From Candidatus Sulfotelmatobacter sp. (GTDB lineage: Bacteria; Acidobacteriota; Terriglobia; Terriglobales; Acidobacteriaceae), in the NCBI GenBank assembly GCA_017883385.1, contig JADGNQ010000027.1:1-51628 (forward strand): 51,628 nucleotides of DNA, written 5' to 3'. Shown here piece by piece: positions 43,290-51,628 of this stretch (its first letter is position 1; every line of letters begins with the position of its first letter). Under the pieces are notes generated by a model. It did no database searches. It was not told where the DNA came from and was given only the letters and a program-made list of their open reading frames with translations. Position numbers and translations under genes: made by a program.

Positions 43290-43619
43290 GTGCGAAAGCT
43301 CGCTGCAATTGTTGCCATGGCTGTCATCTCATTGAGCCCATTACTGGCGCAGACTACCTTTGCGCCGCCTACTTCGGACCGAAAGGTTACAGCGCGGGTC
43401 GCGCCCACCTACCCTGAGCTTGCGAGGAGAATGCGCATACAGGGAACAGTGAAGATTGAAGCGATCGTACGACCGAATGGCATCGTCAAATCTACCCGAA
43501 TCGTTGGGGGAAGCCCGGTTCTAGTGGAAGCAGCCTCCGACGCCGTTAAGAAATGGAAATTCGAGCCCGCACAAAGCGAAACCACTGAGGTGGTCCAACT
43601 TACGTTCGAGGGTCAATAA
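43290..43619 (+). CDS. Free-standing TonB C-terminal domain protein, secreted
   Basis: 109 residues, GTG start. A cleavable signal peptide (1-21, ending LLAQT) is followed directly by one TonB C-terminal domain: RVAPTYPELARRMRIQGTVK, VRPNGIVKSTRIVGGSPVLV, AASDAVKKWKFEPA. The inner-membrane anchor and proline-rich arm of classical TonB are missing, so it cannot transmit energy by the usual route. Such small proteins are common in Acidobacteria and may act as periplasmic binding modules. It lies just before two PilZ genes. Confidence 0.85.
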   Translation: MRKLAAIVAMAVISLSPLLAQTTFAPPTSDRKVTARVAPTYPELARRMRIQGTVKIEAIVRPNGIVKSTRIVGGSPVLVEAASDAVKKWKFEPAQSETTEVVQLTFEGQ

Positions 43620-43669
43620 CTCACTCAATCTTCCGGTCCGGATCCACGAATTTCAGGAATCTGCCCACC

Positions 43670-44038
43670 ATGTCATCCCAGCCAGGAAAGGCGCCGAATC
43701 GTGCAACCGAGCGGCGCCAGCGTAGGCACCCGCGCTACCGGTCGGACTTTCCCGTCACCGTGACGCTGTTCTCCGGAAAGGGACACCTGCGCCTCGGAGG
43801 CCGTTGCAGAGACTTATCGGAAGGCGGAATCGGCGTATTGATTGCAGCGGAACTCACGCTGGGCGAAGTTGCAGCTTTGGCCTTTTCTCTTCCGGCTATG
43901 CCTCAGCCTTGGGCTGTGCGGGCAGTGCTTCGGCACCGGCGGGGATATCACTATGGCTTCGAATTCCTTTCGCTCTCCGAGCCAGAAGCCAAGGCTCTCG
44001 CAGGCTATGTCCAGGGTCTTGAACGGATCGATTCTTAG
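43670..44038 (+). CDS. PilZ-domain protein
   Basis: 122 residues. The c-di-GMP binding motif is complete: ERRQRRHPRYRSD (RxxxR, residues about 14-26) and DLSEGGIGV (D/NxSxxG). A single PilZ beta-barrel fills the protein, with a short basic N-terminal tail. It would respond to cyclic di-GMP in the cytoplasm. It is 50 nt after the TonB-C gene. Target unknown. Confidence 0.88.
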   Translation: MSSQPGKAPNRATERRQRRHPRYRSDFPVTVTLFSGKGHLRLGGRCRDLSEGGIGVLIAAELTLGEVAALAFSLPAMPQPWAVRAVLRHRRGYHYGFEFLSLSEPEAKALAGYVQGLERIDS

Positions 44039-44083
44039 CTGAGAATGAAGACCTCGCGAACCAAACGCAGGAAACCGGAACTA

Positions 44084-44099
44084 TGTGACTAAGGTCATC
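44084..44099. promoter_or_regulatory. CRP/FNR-type palindrome upstream of the second PilZ gene
   Basis: TGTGACTAAGGTCATC matches TGTGA-N6-TCACA with one mismatch. A TACACT -10 candidate lies at 44141-44146, giving a start near 44153, so the site would be centred at about -61, a standard activating position. It is related to the exact site at 10743-10758. Confidence 0.4.
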
Positions 44100-44170
44100 T
44101 TGAACGACGGTGACCTTCAGTCCAACCTAGACGAGAGCCTTACACTAAGGAAACGGAAGAAGTGCATTCC

Positions 44171-44827
44171 ATGAGCACGGCAACAGGAACCGACTGGACC
44201 AAAATATTGTCCGACCCGGACCTTGTCCGGCATGTGGGGAAGCTGCTGCAGGCCTATCGAGAAGCTCCGCCTGAGAAGCGGGAAGCAGCCCTGCTCACGG
44301 CCATGCGCGAAATCAAGGCTGGGGTCTCGGCGACGGGTACACCCGCAACCGGCAAGTCCACCTCGGCAGAAGCCGCTCCTCAGCCGCTCCCAGTTACTAC
44401 CCCTGCGTCGGCAACGCCTCCTTTCGCGCCCGATTTGTACAGCCCGAACTGGGGTAGCGACCGTCGGCGCCACCCGCGCATCAAGTGCTTCGTAGCGGTC
44501 GAACTACACGTTGACGATGCCCCGGCTCCGATCTGGGGCAATCTGTCCAACACCGGCGTAGGCGGATGTCTGATTGAAACGGCAAGCCCGGTCAAGCCCG
44601 GAGCGAAGGTGGAGATCGGCCTTTGGCTAGCCAACGGGAAGATATGGGTAAAAGGCTTCGCGCTCAGCGGAGTCGTCACCCGTAGCGGCCCTGCCAACGG
44701 GGTGCGAGTCCGCTTCGAGGGTATGGTCCCGGCCGAGCGCGACAGTCTGCGCCAGTTCCTCAAGTTCGTGCAGGAAACGACCCGCGACTCCCACAGCGAG
44801 AGCAGTTACCTCCAACTCTTGAAATAG
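44171..44827 (+). CDS. PilZ-domain protein with N-terminal extension
   Basis: 218 residues from the ATG at 44171 (GGAAGA 10 nt ahead); a GTG at 44162 in the same frame is an alternative. Residues 1-60 are helical and charged, 60-90 a Pro/Ala/Thr linker, and 95-205 a PilZ domain: DRRRHPRIKCFV (RxxxR) and LSNTGVGGCLIE (NxSxxG-like, here L-SNTGVGG). Such proteins couple cyclic di-GMP to motility, surface or gene output; the partner is unknown. A CRP-like site lies about 75 nt upstream. Confidence 0.85.
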   Translation: MSTATGTDWTKILSDPDLVRHVGKLLQAYREAPPEKREAALLTAMREIKAGVSATGTPATGKSTSAEAAPQPLPVTTPASATPPFAPDLYSPNWGSDRRRHPRIKCFVAVELHVDDAPAPIWGNLSNTGVGGCLIETASPVKPGAKVEIGLWLANGKIWVKGFALSGVVTRSGPANGVRVRFEGMVPAERDSLRQFLKFVQETTRDSHSESSYLQLLK

Positions 44828-44994
44828 CGACCTCCCCCCTCGGCACTGCCAGTTTTTCACCGCAGCTCAATCCACGTGCTCGCGGAAATTGATACACTTT
44901 CTGCATACTGAACCCTTTCTGTTATCGGAAACTCTAATTGGTTTTGGCCTAATCGCGCGCCGGGAGAATTGCCCGGCGGGAGGAGCGAAGTCGC

Positions 44995-47073
44995 ATGGTA
45001 GCCAGTGAACAGGTATTGGCCACAGGGCAGCAACTGGAGACGCTGTGCATCAACACGATTCGAACTCTGGCGATTGATGCGGTGCAACAGGCGAACTCGG
45101 GCCATCCGGGCGCGCCTATGGGACTTGCCCCGGTGACTTATTGCCTGTGGCAGGAATTTCTTCGCTACGACCCCGCCGATCCCACCTGGCTCAATCGCGA
45201 CCGCTTCGTGCTCTCCAACGGCCACGCTTCCATGTTGCTGTACGCCATGCTCCATCTCGCGGAGGTGCGACAGGTCGACAAGCACGGCCAGGTTTCGAAG
45301 GAACTCGCGGTTCCGATGGAGGAGATCAAGCGCTTCCGCCAGTTGGGGAGCCGGACTCCGGGGCATCCGGAGTCGCACCTGACTTCTGGAATTGAAACCA
45401 CGACCGGACCGCTGGGCCAGGGCGTCGGCAACAGCGTTGGCATGGCCATCGCGGGCAAATGGCAGGCGGCGAACTTCAATCGTCCCGGGCTGGAGATTTT
45501 CGATTACAACGTGTACGCGATGTGTTCGGATGGCGATTTGATGGAGGGCATTGGGGGCGAAGCCGCTTCACTCGCCGGACATCTGAAACTTTCCAACCTC
45601 TGTTGGATGTACGACCACAATCACATCACCCTCGACGGCCCCGCCAATTGGTCGTTCAGCGAAGACGTGGCAACGCGCTTTGTGGGATACGGATGGAACG
45701 TCACGCGCGTGGCCGATGCAAACGATCTGGAGATGCTGGCGCGGGCGTTCGAAACCTTCCACAAGACAACCGACCGGCCGACTCTGATCATCGTTGACAG
45801 CCACATCGGCTACGGCTCGCCCCACAAGCAAGACAGCAATGCCGCGCACGGCGAGCCCTTGGGCGAAGAAGAGGTCAAACTGACCAAGAAGTTCTACGGC
45901 TGGCCGGAGGATGCCAAGTTCCTGGTACCCGACGGCGTGCGCGAGCACTTCCGCGAAGGCATCGGGAGGCGGGGCCACGATCTGCACGCGCAATGGTCCG
46001 ATCTTTTCGCGGAATACTCGAAAGAGTTTCCTGACTTGGCGGAGCGTCTGCGCTGCATGCAGCACCGCGAACTGCCCGCGGGCTGGGATAAGAACCTGCC
46101 GACGTTTCCCGCCGACCCTAAAGGCATCGCCACGCGGGAAAGCGGCGGCAAGGTTCTGAACGCTTTGGCGCAAAATATTCCATGGCTCATTGGCGGATCG
46201 GCCGACCTCGCGACCTCGAACAAAACCACGCTGAAGTTCGAAGGTGCGGGAGAATTTCAGGCGGCCACCCCTGCCGGACGCAACCTGCATTTCGGCGTGC
46301 GTGAGCACGCGATGGGCGCGAGCGTGAACGGGCTGATCGTGTCGGGCATTCGAGCCTTCGGAGCCACCTTCTTCAATTTCAGCGACTACATGCGCGCCAG
46401 CATCCGGCTGGCGGCGCTGATGGAGATCCCTTCCATCTTCGTCTTCACGCACGACTCGATCGGCGTTGGCGAAGACGGGCCGACGCATCAGCCGATCGAG
46501 CAACTGGCGTCGTTGCGGGCCATGCCGAATCTGATCGTACTGCGTCCCGGCGATGCGAACGAAGTCGTCGAGGCATGGAAGATCATCGCGCAATTGCAAC
46601 ACTCGCCGGCGGCGCTCGTATTGACTCGCCAGAATCTGCCAACCCTGGATCGCGCCAAGTATGCCCCCGCTACCGGCGTGGCTAAGGGAGCATACGTGCT
46701 GGCTGATGCGGGTGGAAACCCCGACGTGATTCTGATCGGGACAGGGAGTGAACTGTCACTGTGCGTGGACGCGTACGAGAAATTGAACGCCGATGGCGTC
46801 AAGGCGCGGGTGGTCAGCATGCCCTCGTGTGAAATCTTTGAACAGCAGGATGCGGCATACAAAGAAAGCGTGCTGCCGTCTGACGTCACAGCACGGGTTT
46901 CGGTGGAAATGGCCGCGACCTTCGGCTGGGGGCGTTACACCGGCCTCAAGGGGCGGAACGTGGGAATGCATCGCTTTGGAGCGTCAGCGCCCTTGAAAGA
47001 TCTGTTGAAGTTTTTTGAGTTTACCGCAGACAAAGTCGTGGCAGAAGCGCGCGCGGCCATGTCCGGAAATTAA
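44995..47073 (+). CDS. tkt: Transketolase
   Basis: 692 residues, ATG with GGGAGGAG 9 nt upstream. Complete thiamine-diphosphate enzyme: INTIRTLAIDAVQQANSGHPG at the N-terminus, TTGPLGQGVGNSVGMA, the ThDP motif CSDGDLMEGI, then FGVREHAMGASVNGL and DSIGVGEDGPTHQPIEQLASL of the Pyr domain. It moves two-carbon units between sugar phosphates in the non-oxidative pentose phosphate pathway. It is first of a run tkt-tal-pgi-gnd-zwf on one strand. Confidence 0.97.
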   Translation: MVASEQVLATGQQLETLCINTIRTLAIDAVQQANSGHPGAPMGLAPVTYCLWQEFLRYDPADPTWLNRDRFVLSNGHASMLLYAMLHLAEVRQVDKHGQVSKELAVPMEEIKRFRQLGSRTPGHPESHLTSGIETTTGPLGQGVGNSVGMAIAGKWQAANFNRPGLEIFDYNVYAMCSDGDLMEGIGGEAASLAGHLKLSNLCWMYDHNHITLDGPANWSFSEDVATRFVGYGWNVTRVADANDLEMLARAFETFHKTTDRPTLIIVDSHIGYGSPHKQDSNAAHGEPLGEEEVKLTKKFYGWPEDAKFLVPDGVREHFREGIGRRGHDLHAQWSDLFAEYSKEFPDLAERLRCMQHRELPAGWDKNLPTFPADPKGIATRESGGKVLNALAQNIPWLIGGSADLATSNKTTLKFEGAGEFQAATPAGRNLHFGVREHAMGASVNGLIVSGIRAFGATFFNFSDYMRASIRLAALMEIPSIFVFTHDSIGVGEDGPTHQPIEQLASLRAMPNLIVLRPGDANEVVEAWKIIAQLQHSPAALVLTRQNLPTLDRAKYAPATGVAKGAYVLADAGGNPDVILIGTGSELSLCVDAYEKLNADGVKARVVSMPSCEIFEQQDAAYKESVLPSDVTARVSVEMAATFGWGRYTGLKGRNVGMHRFGASAPLKDLLKFFEFTADKVVAEARAAMSGN

Positions 47074-47076
47074 GTC

Positions 47077-47169
47077 GCAGAGACGTAACTTGTTACGTCT
47101 CTGCCACAGCACCACTGACGCATGGAATCGAGGCGCTAGCGGCAGCGACGTAGCAAGCTACGTCTCTAC
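47077..47169. repeat. BIME-like pair of palindromes (family A), second locus
   Basis: Units 47077-47105 and 47141-47169, opposite orientation, 35 nt apart, same core as at 3184-3278 (GCAGAGACGTAACTTGTTAC and the mirror form GACGTAGCAAGCTACGTC). The element sits in the tkt-tal gap inside an operon, so it would form hairpins within the mRNA. Confidence 0.9.
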
Positions 47170-47204
47170 GAATGGGGAAATGGGGAATCACTAGGAGGTC
47201 ATCC

Positions 47205-48371
47205 GTGCAACCAACTGGAGTTCTGGAAACGTCGAAAGCAACCAAGAATCCGCTCAAGGAATTGCTCAACTACGGCCAGTCGATGTGGCTCGACTACATC
47301 CGGCGCGATCTTTTCACCACCGGAAAGCTCAAGCAGTTGATTGCCGAAGACGGACTGCGAGGAATGACTTCGAACCCGGCCATCTTCGAGAAGGCAATCG
47401 CCGACAGTTCGCTGTATGACGATTTTCTGAAGTCTCTCGCCTCGCGCAGCGATCTCGATACCACCGGCCGGTTCGAGCAGATCGCCATTCGCGACATTCA
47501 GGATGCTGCCGACACGCTGCGTCCCGTCTACGACGAGTCCAACTTCCGCGATGGGTATGTCAGCTTGGAAGTCTCGCCCTACCTGGCGCGCAAAACGCGA
47601 GAGACGATCGACGAGGCTCGCCGCCTGTGGAAGGCCGTGCAGCGCGAGAACGTCATGATCAAAGTCCCGGGCACGACGGAGGGATTGCCGGCGATCCGGC
47701 AATTGATCGGCGAAGGCATCAACATCAACATCACGCTGCTGTTTGCGCAGGAAGTCTACGAAAAAGTTGCCGAGGCCTACGTCGCCGGACTCGAAGATCT
47801 GGCGTCGCGAGGCGGCAATTTGAAAAAAATGGCGAGCGTCGCCAGCTTTTTTATCAGCCGCATCGACACACTGATCGACGCAATGTTGAATGACAAGCTC
47901 AAAGCGACGACTGACGCGAACCAGCAAGCTCTGTTGAAGAGCCTGTTAGGCAAGGTCGCCATTGCCAATGGCAAGCTCACGTATCAGAGCTACCAGCGCA
48001 TTTTCGGCGGACCACGCTGGGAGGCACTTGCGGCCAAGGGAGCCCAGACCCAGCGCGTGCTCTGGGCGAGCACGAGCACAAAGAACCCGAACTATCGCGA
48101 CGTCATCTACATTGAGGAGTTGATCGGGAAGGATACCGTCAACACCATGCCTCCGGCGACGATCGACGCCTTCCGCGACCACGGCCAACTCCGTAATGCA
48201 CTCACCGAAGATGTGGCAGGCGCAGCCAAAGTCATGCAGGATCTCGCGCACGCAGGCATTTCGATGAAAGAAGTTACCGACAAGCTTACCGATGACGGCG
48301 TGAAGTTGTTCGCCGACGCCTTTGACAAACTGCTGGCCGCAGTGGCGAAAAGCACGCAGCAAAAAGGATAG
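47205..48371 (+). CDS. tal: Transaldolase
   Basis: 388 residues from the GTG at 47205, which has a strong AGGAGG 6 nt ahead. It is of the long (TalA/actinobacterial and cyanobacterial) type: NYGQSMWLDYIRRDL, GMTSNPAIFEKAI, the catalytic VMIKVPGT with Schiff-base Lys, INITLLFAQEVYEKV, ASVASFFISRIDTLID. It transfers dihydroxyacetone units between sugar phosphates. The pgi gene follows after 19 nt. In many related bacteria these two are one fused chain. Confidence 0.95.
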   Translation: MQPTGVLETSKATKNPLKELLNYGQSMWLDYIRRDLFTTGKLKQLIAEDGLRGMTSNPAIFEKAIADSSLYDDFLKSLASRSDLDTTGRFEQIAIRDIQDAADTLRPVYDESNFRDGYVSLEVSPYLARKTRETIDEARRLWKAVQRENVMIKVPGTTEGLPAIRQLIGEGININITLLFAQEVYEKVAEAYVAGLEDLASRGGNLKKMASVASFFISRIDTLIDAMLNDKLKATTDANQQALLKSLLGKVAIANGKLTYQSYQRIFGGPRWEALAAKGAQTQRVLWASTSTKNPNYRDVIYIEELIGKDTVNTMPPATIDAFRDHGQLRNALTEDVAGAAKVMQDLAHAGISMKEVTDKLTDDGVKLFADAFDKLLAAVAKSTQQKG

Positions 48372-48390
48372 ATCGCGAAAGGAAAGATCC

Positions 48391-50109
48391 GTGAGCGGAC
48401 TGAAGAGTTCCCTGCCCGAGACCCTGGCCACCGCAGTGAAAGCGACGAGCACCGACTGGCAATCGGGCGGCAAGATGCAGCGCTTGTGGGAGCGCGATGC
48501 CACGCTCTGGACGGGCGCTGACGAAGCCAACTGGCTGGGATGGCTCGACATCGTCGAAGAGCAGATTGCACAGCAGGACCAACTGCAGAAGATTGCCAAG
48601 GAAGTTCAGCAGCGCACCTTCCAGCACGTCCTGCTTCTGGGCATGGGCGGTTCGAGTCTCTGTCCGGAAGTCTTGCGCATGACGTTCGGCAGGGCCACCC
48701 ACTATCCCACATTGCACGTACTTGATTCGACCGATCCCGCACAGGTCAAAGCGTTCGAGCATCAGATCGATATTCCCAAGACGCTCTTCATCGTCTCCAG
48801 CAAGTCGGGTAGCACGCTCGAGCCCAACATCTTCAAACAGTATTTCTTCGAGCGCACAAAGCAAGCAGTGGGTGCGGTCAGAGTGGGCAGTCACTTCATC
48901 GCCATCACCGATCCTGGATCGAAGATGCAACAAGTGGCCGAGACGGATCGCTTCCTGCATGTTTTCTTCGGACGTCCCTCGATCGGCGGGCGTTATTCTG
49001 CCCTGTCGAACTTCGGCATGGTGCCCGCGGCGGTCATGGGCATGGACACGAAGAAGTTTCTTACCCGGACGGCGGAGATGGTGAACGCCTGTGGGCCAAG
49101 CGTAGCCATCGAGGAAAATCCCGGCGCCGCACTGGGCATCATCCTCGGGACAGCGGCCACAACGGGGCGCGACAAAGTCACCATCATTACTTCCCCGGGC
49201 ATTTCCGATCTGGGCGCGTGGCTCGAACAACTGCTCGCCGAGTCGACCGGGAAACTCGGCAAAGGCATTATCCCTGTCGACCGTGAGAGTCTGGCCGCGC
49301 CAGACGTCTACGGCAAAGACCGCGTGTTTGTTTACGTTCGGCTGGAGTCGGGTGCAGACGCCGACCAGGATGCGAAAGTGGCCGCAATCGAGAAGGCGGG
49401 GCATCCGGTCGTGCGCATCGCGATGGCGAACACGTACGACCTTGGCGCTGAATTTTTCCGCTGGGAGATTGCTACGGCCGTAGCCGGCGCCATCATCGGA
49501 ATCAATGCCTTCAACCAGCCCGACGTTGAAGCCAGCAAAATCGCGACCAAGAGTTTGACCTCCGAGTACGAGAAGACCGGCTCCCTGCCGGCGGAAAAAC
49601 CGATCGTCGAAGATTCCGGCATCAAGCTGTTCACCGACGAAATCAATGCTGCGGAACTGGCGAAAGCCGCGGGCGGTGACCAGTCGCTCGCTGGATATCT
49701 CAAAGCACTTCTGGCTCGCCTCAAAGCCGGAGATTATTTCGCGGTGCTCGGCTACATCCAAATGAACGCCGAGCACGAACTGACCTTGCAGACTCTGCGC
49801 CACGCGGTTCGCGACAAGAAGGGCGTGGCAACGTGTCTGGGATTTGGCCCTCGTTTCCTGCACTCGACTGGGCAGGCATACAAGGGTGGGCCGAATTCAG
49901 GAGTATTTCTACAAATAACTTGCGATGATCCGGTCGAACTGCCGGTTCCGGGACAGAAATTTACGTTCGGAGTCGTGAAAGCGGCGCAGGCGCGCGGAGA
50001 CTTCCAGGTATTGGCTGAGCGTGGAAGGCGGGCGCTGCGGGTACATCTGGGGAGCAATGTAAGAGCGGGTTTGGCAGCTCTGCTGGCGGCGGTGCAGAAA
50101 GCGCTCTAA
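48391..50109 (+). CDS. pgi: Glucose-6-phosphate isomerase (tal-pgi fusion-type)
   Basis: 572 residues from the GTG at 48391 (AAAGGA 7 nt upstream). SIS-type sugar isomerase: [62 protein letters not shown]. The length and sequence match the isomerase half of bifunctional transaldolase/phosphoglucose isomerase proteins, here made as its own protein with its own ribosome site. It interconverts glucose-6-phosphate and fructose-6-phosphate. The next gene, gnd, starts 29 nt on. Confidence 0.94.
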   Translation: MSGLKSSLPETLATAVKATSTDWQSGGKMQRLWERDATLWTGADEANWLGWLDIVEEQIAQQDQLQKIAKEVQQRTFQHVLLLGMGGSSLCPEVLRMTFGRATHYPTLHVLDSTDPAQVKAFEHQIDIPKTLFIVSSKSGSTLEPNIFKQYFFERTKQAVGAVRVGSHFIAITDPGSKMQQVAETDRFLHVFFGRPSIGGRYSALSNFGMVPAAVMGMDTKKFLTRTAEMVNACGPSVAIEENPGAALGIILGTAATTGRDKVTIITSPGISDLGAWLEQLLAESTGKLGKGIIPVDRESLAAPDVYGKDRVFVYVRLESGADADQDAKVAAIEKAGHPVVRIAMANTYDLGAEFFRWEIATAVAGAIIGINAFNQPDVEASKIATKSLTSEYEKTGSLPAEKPIVEDSGIKLFTDEINAAELAKAAGGDQSLAGYLKALLARLKAGDYFAVLGYIQMNAEHELTLQTLRHAVRDKKGVATCLGFGPRFLHSTGQAYKGGPNSGVFLQITCDDPVELPVPGQKFTFGVVKAAQARGDFQVLAERGRRALRVHLGSNVRAGLAALLAAVQKAL

Positions 50110-50138
50110 CGGTCCGGCGCCACAGAGAGGAGCAAAGC

Positions 50139-51221
50139 ATGCAAATGGGAATGGTAGGTCTGGGCCGCATGGGCGCCAATATGACGCGGCGGCTCATGCG
50201 CGGTGGACATCAGCTGGTGGTTTCTGATCTCAGCGCAGATGCAGTGAAGGGATTGGCCGGCGAGGGCGCGACAGGATCGTCATCGCTCGAAGACCTGATT
50301 GCCAAGCTGACACCTCCGCGCGCGGTATGGATCATGGTTCCCGCCGGCGGTCCGACGGAGGCGACGGTGCAGAAACTCGCCGCGAAAATGCAGGCGGGCG
50401 ACGCCATCATCGACGGCGGCAACTCTTACTTCAAAGATGACGTGCGCCGGGCGAATGAACTGAAGAGCAAAGGCATTCACTATATCGACGTGGGAACCAG
50501 CGGCGGTGTCTGGGGACTGGACCGCGGTTACTGCATGATGATTGGCGGTCCGAAAGAAGCGGTGCAGAGGCTGGACCCGATTTTCAAGACGCTGGCCCCG
50601 GGCAAGGGTGACATTCCGAAAACGCCGGGCCGTGAGAAACTCGCTGGCACTGCCGAGGACGGCTACATTCACTGCGGCCCGTCAGGTTCAGGTCATTTCG
50701 TGAAGATGGTGCACAACGGGATTGAGTACGGGATCATGCAGGCCTATGCGGAAGGCTTCGACATTTTCAAGAATGCGACCTGCAAAGATCTGCCTGAGGA
50801 CATGCGTTACGACCTGAATCTGCCCGACATCGCGGAAGTGTGGCGGCGCGGTAGCGTGGTCAGTTCCTGGCTGCTGGACTTGACTGCGATGGCGCTAACG
50901 GAGAATCCCACGCTCTCGGAATACGAAGGATTCGTGCAGGATTCCGGAGAAGGCCGCTGGACGATTCAGGCGGCGCTCGAAGAGGCCGTACCGGTGGATG
51001 TGTTGACTGCAGCGCTTTTCGTGCGTTTCCGCTCGCGGCAGGAGCATACGTTCGCGGAAAAGATGCTCTCCGCCATGCGTCAGAAATTCGGCGGACACGT
51101 GGAGGCAGGCGCGGCAAAACCGGCACCAGCAAAGAAGACGGCGCCGACGACAATCAAGAAACCGCTGGCTCCGTCCCGGGGTTCGCAGAAAGTGCGCAGA
51201 AAGAGCTCCAGCCTGCGCTGA
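50139..51221 (+). CDS. gnd: 6-phosphogluconate dehydrogenase (short YqeC/Gnd type) with basic tail
   Basis: 360 residues, ATG with GAGGAG 6 nt upstream. Rossmann N-terminus [19 protein letters not shown], substrate motifs [10 protein letters not shown] and [40 protein letters not shown] with catalytic Lys. It is the short, decarboxylating form, usually about 300 residues and often NAD+-using. After residue 323 it has an extra 35-residue Lys/Ala/Pro-rich tail ([20 protein letters not shown]), not part of the enzyme fold. Confidence 0.94.
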   Translation: MQMGMVGLGRMGANMTRRLMRGGHQLVVSDLSADAVKGLAGEGATGSSSLEDLIAKLTPPRAVWIMVPAGGPTEATVQKLAAKMQAGDAIIDGGNSYFKDDVRRANELKSKGIHYIDVGTSGGVWGLDRGYCMMIGGPKEAVQRLDPIFKTLAPGKGDIPKTPGREKLAGTAEDGYIHCGPSGSGHFVKMVHNGIEYGIMQAYAEGFDIFKNATCKDLPEDMRYDLNLPDIAEVWRRGSVVSSWLLDLTAMALTENPTLSEYEGFVQDSGEGRWTIQAALEEAVPVDVLTAALFVRFRSRQEHTFAEKMLSAMRQKFGGHVEAGAAKPAPAKKTAPTTIKKPLAPSRGSQKVRRKSSSLR

Positions 51222-51271
51222 ACTGGTTTGCTGCTTGCTAACTCCGGGCAAAGACCTCAGAGGACTCATTC

Positions 51272-51628
51272 ATGGCTGAATTAGCGGAACAACCGACAGC
51301 AGCAGCACCGCCGCGCATCGGCAAGCAGGGCGACCCCTGCGTAATGGTGATCTTCGGCGCAGCCGGCGATCTGACGGGGCGCATGCTGATTCCCGCGCTC
51401 TACAACCTGGCGCGGGCCGGCCTGCTCTCGCGCGAGTTTGCCGTGGTGGGCGTGGCGCGCACCCAGATGTCGAACGATGAATTCCGAAAAAGAGTTCATG
51501 ACGACGTCAAGGCGTACTGCGGAGAATGCATTGAAGACGATCTCTGGGAGTGGTTCACGCGCCGCTTCTACTACTTTGCTGGCGACTTCGGCGACGACAA
51601 GCTCTATCCCCAGCTCAAAGATTTTCTG
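51272..51628 (+). CDS. zwf: Glucose-6-phosphate 1-dehydrogenase, N-terminal fragment
   Basis: The first 119 codons; the gene runs off the window. ATG at 51272 with AGAGG 8 nt ahead. The NADP-binding start VIFGAAGDLTGRMLIPALYNLA matches Zwf (GxxGDLxxRKLxPALY), with Met where many Zwf proteins have the second Lys. VVGVARTQMSNDEFRKRV follows the usual order. It makes 6-phosphoglucono-lactone, the first oxidative pentose phosphate step, and completes the tkt-tal-pgi-gnd-zwf set. A 6-phosphogluconolactonase gene is not seen inside the window. Confidence 0.92.
   Translation, partial: MAELAEQPTAAAPPRIGKQGDPCVMVIFGAAGDLTGRMLIPALYNLARAGLLSREFAVVGVARTQMSNDEFRKRVHDDVKAYCGECIEDDLWEWFTRRFYYFAGDFGDDKLYPQLKDFL

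Noticed and set aside
45568-46602. Open frame of 344 codons on the minus strand
   Set aside because: It lies opposite transketolase; no start signal or domain.
48286-49863. Open frame of 525 codons on the minus strand
   Set aside because: It lies opposite tal/pgi and has composition typical of an antisense frame, with no recognisable motif.

Overview
The window looks like a chromosomal segment of a GC-rich (roughly 60 %) member of the Acidobacteriota, most likely the Terriglobia / Koribacter-like group. The pointers are a very large Oar-type TonB-dependent receptor, many GTG and TTG starts with good Shine-Dalgarno sites, PilZ proteins, a multi-PAS sigma-54 activator, and several families of intergenic palindromes. 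This is an inference from protein families, not a phylogenetic result. No phage, plasmid, insertion sequence or CRISPR array is visible.

Left part (1-10.9 kb): the start of an MmgE/PrpD-family gene coupled to an HD-domain gene, a secreted clan-A-like glycoside hydrolase, an intergenic zone with a BIME-like repeat and a riboswitch-like RNA candidate, a MIP18/DUF59 protein, a secreted P1-family peptidase, and a multi-PAS sigma-54 activator. A one-base frameshift in a G run separates this activator from its membrane sensor domain.

Centre (10.9-32.4 kb): an amine/polyamine catabolic island. On the minus strand lie three class III aminotransferases, an APC permease, a betaine/aminobutyraldehyde-type aldehyde dehydrogenase and MmsA. 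Five of the six gaps around these genes hold a recognisable palindromic repeat and the sixth holds a GC hairpin. A TonB-dependent receptor follows, divergent from a MerR+XRE+cupin (PuuR-like) regulator. A perfect inverted repeat lies across both predicted -10 regions. On the plus strand, a tightly overlapping set encodes an exported amidohydrolase, PotD, PotA, PotB, PotC and a Tat-exported FAD amine oxidase. The enzymes together would suffice for spermidine/putrescine uptake, oxidation to GABA and beta-alanine, transamination, and entry as acetyl-CoA or a succinate precursor. That route is a hypothesis.

Right part (32.5-51.6 kb): typA with an overlapping zinc-ribbon gene, an RRM RNA-binding protein, tRNA-Arg(CCG), a duplicated-module secreted protein, a ferrochelatase with the cysteine pattern of the [2Fe-2S] class, a TolC-EmrA-EmrB efflux operon ending in a cytidylate-kinase-like gene, a free TonB C-terminal domain, two PilZ proteins, and a pentose-phosphate operon (tkt, tal, pgi, gnd, zwf) cut off by the window end.
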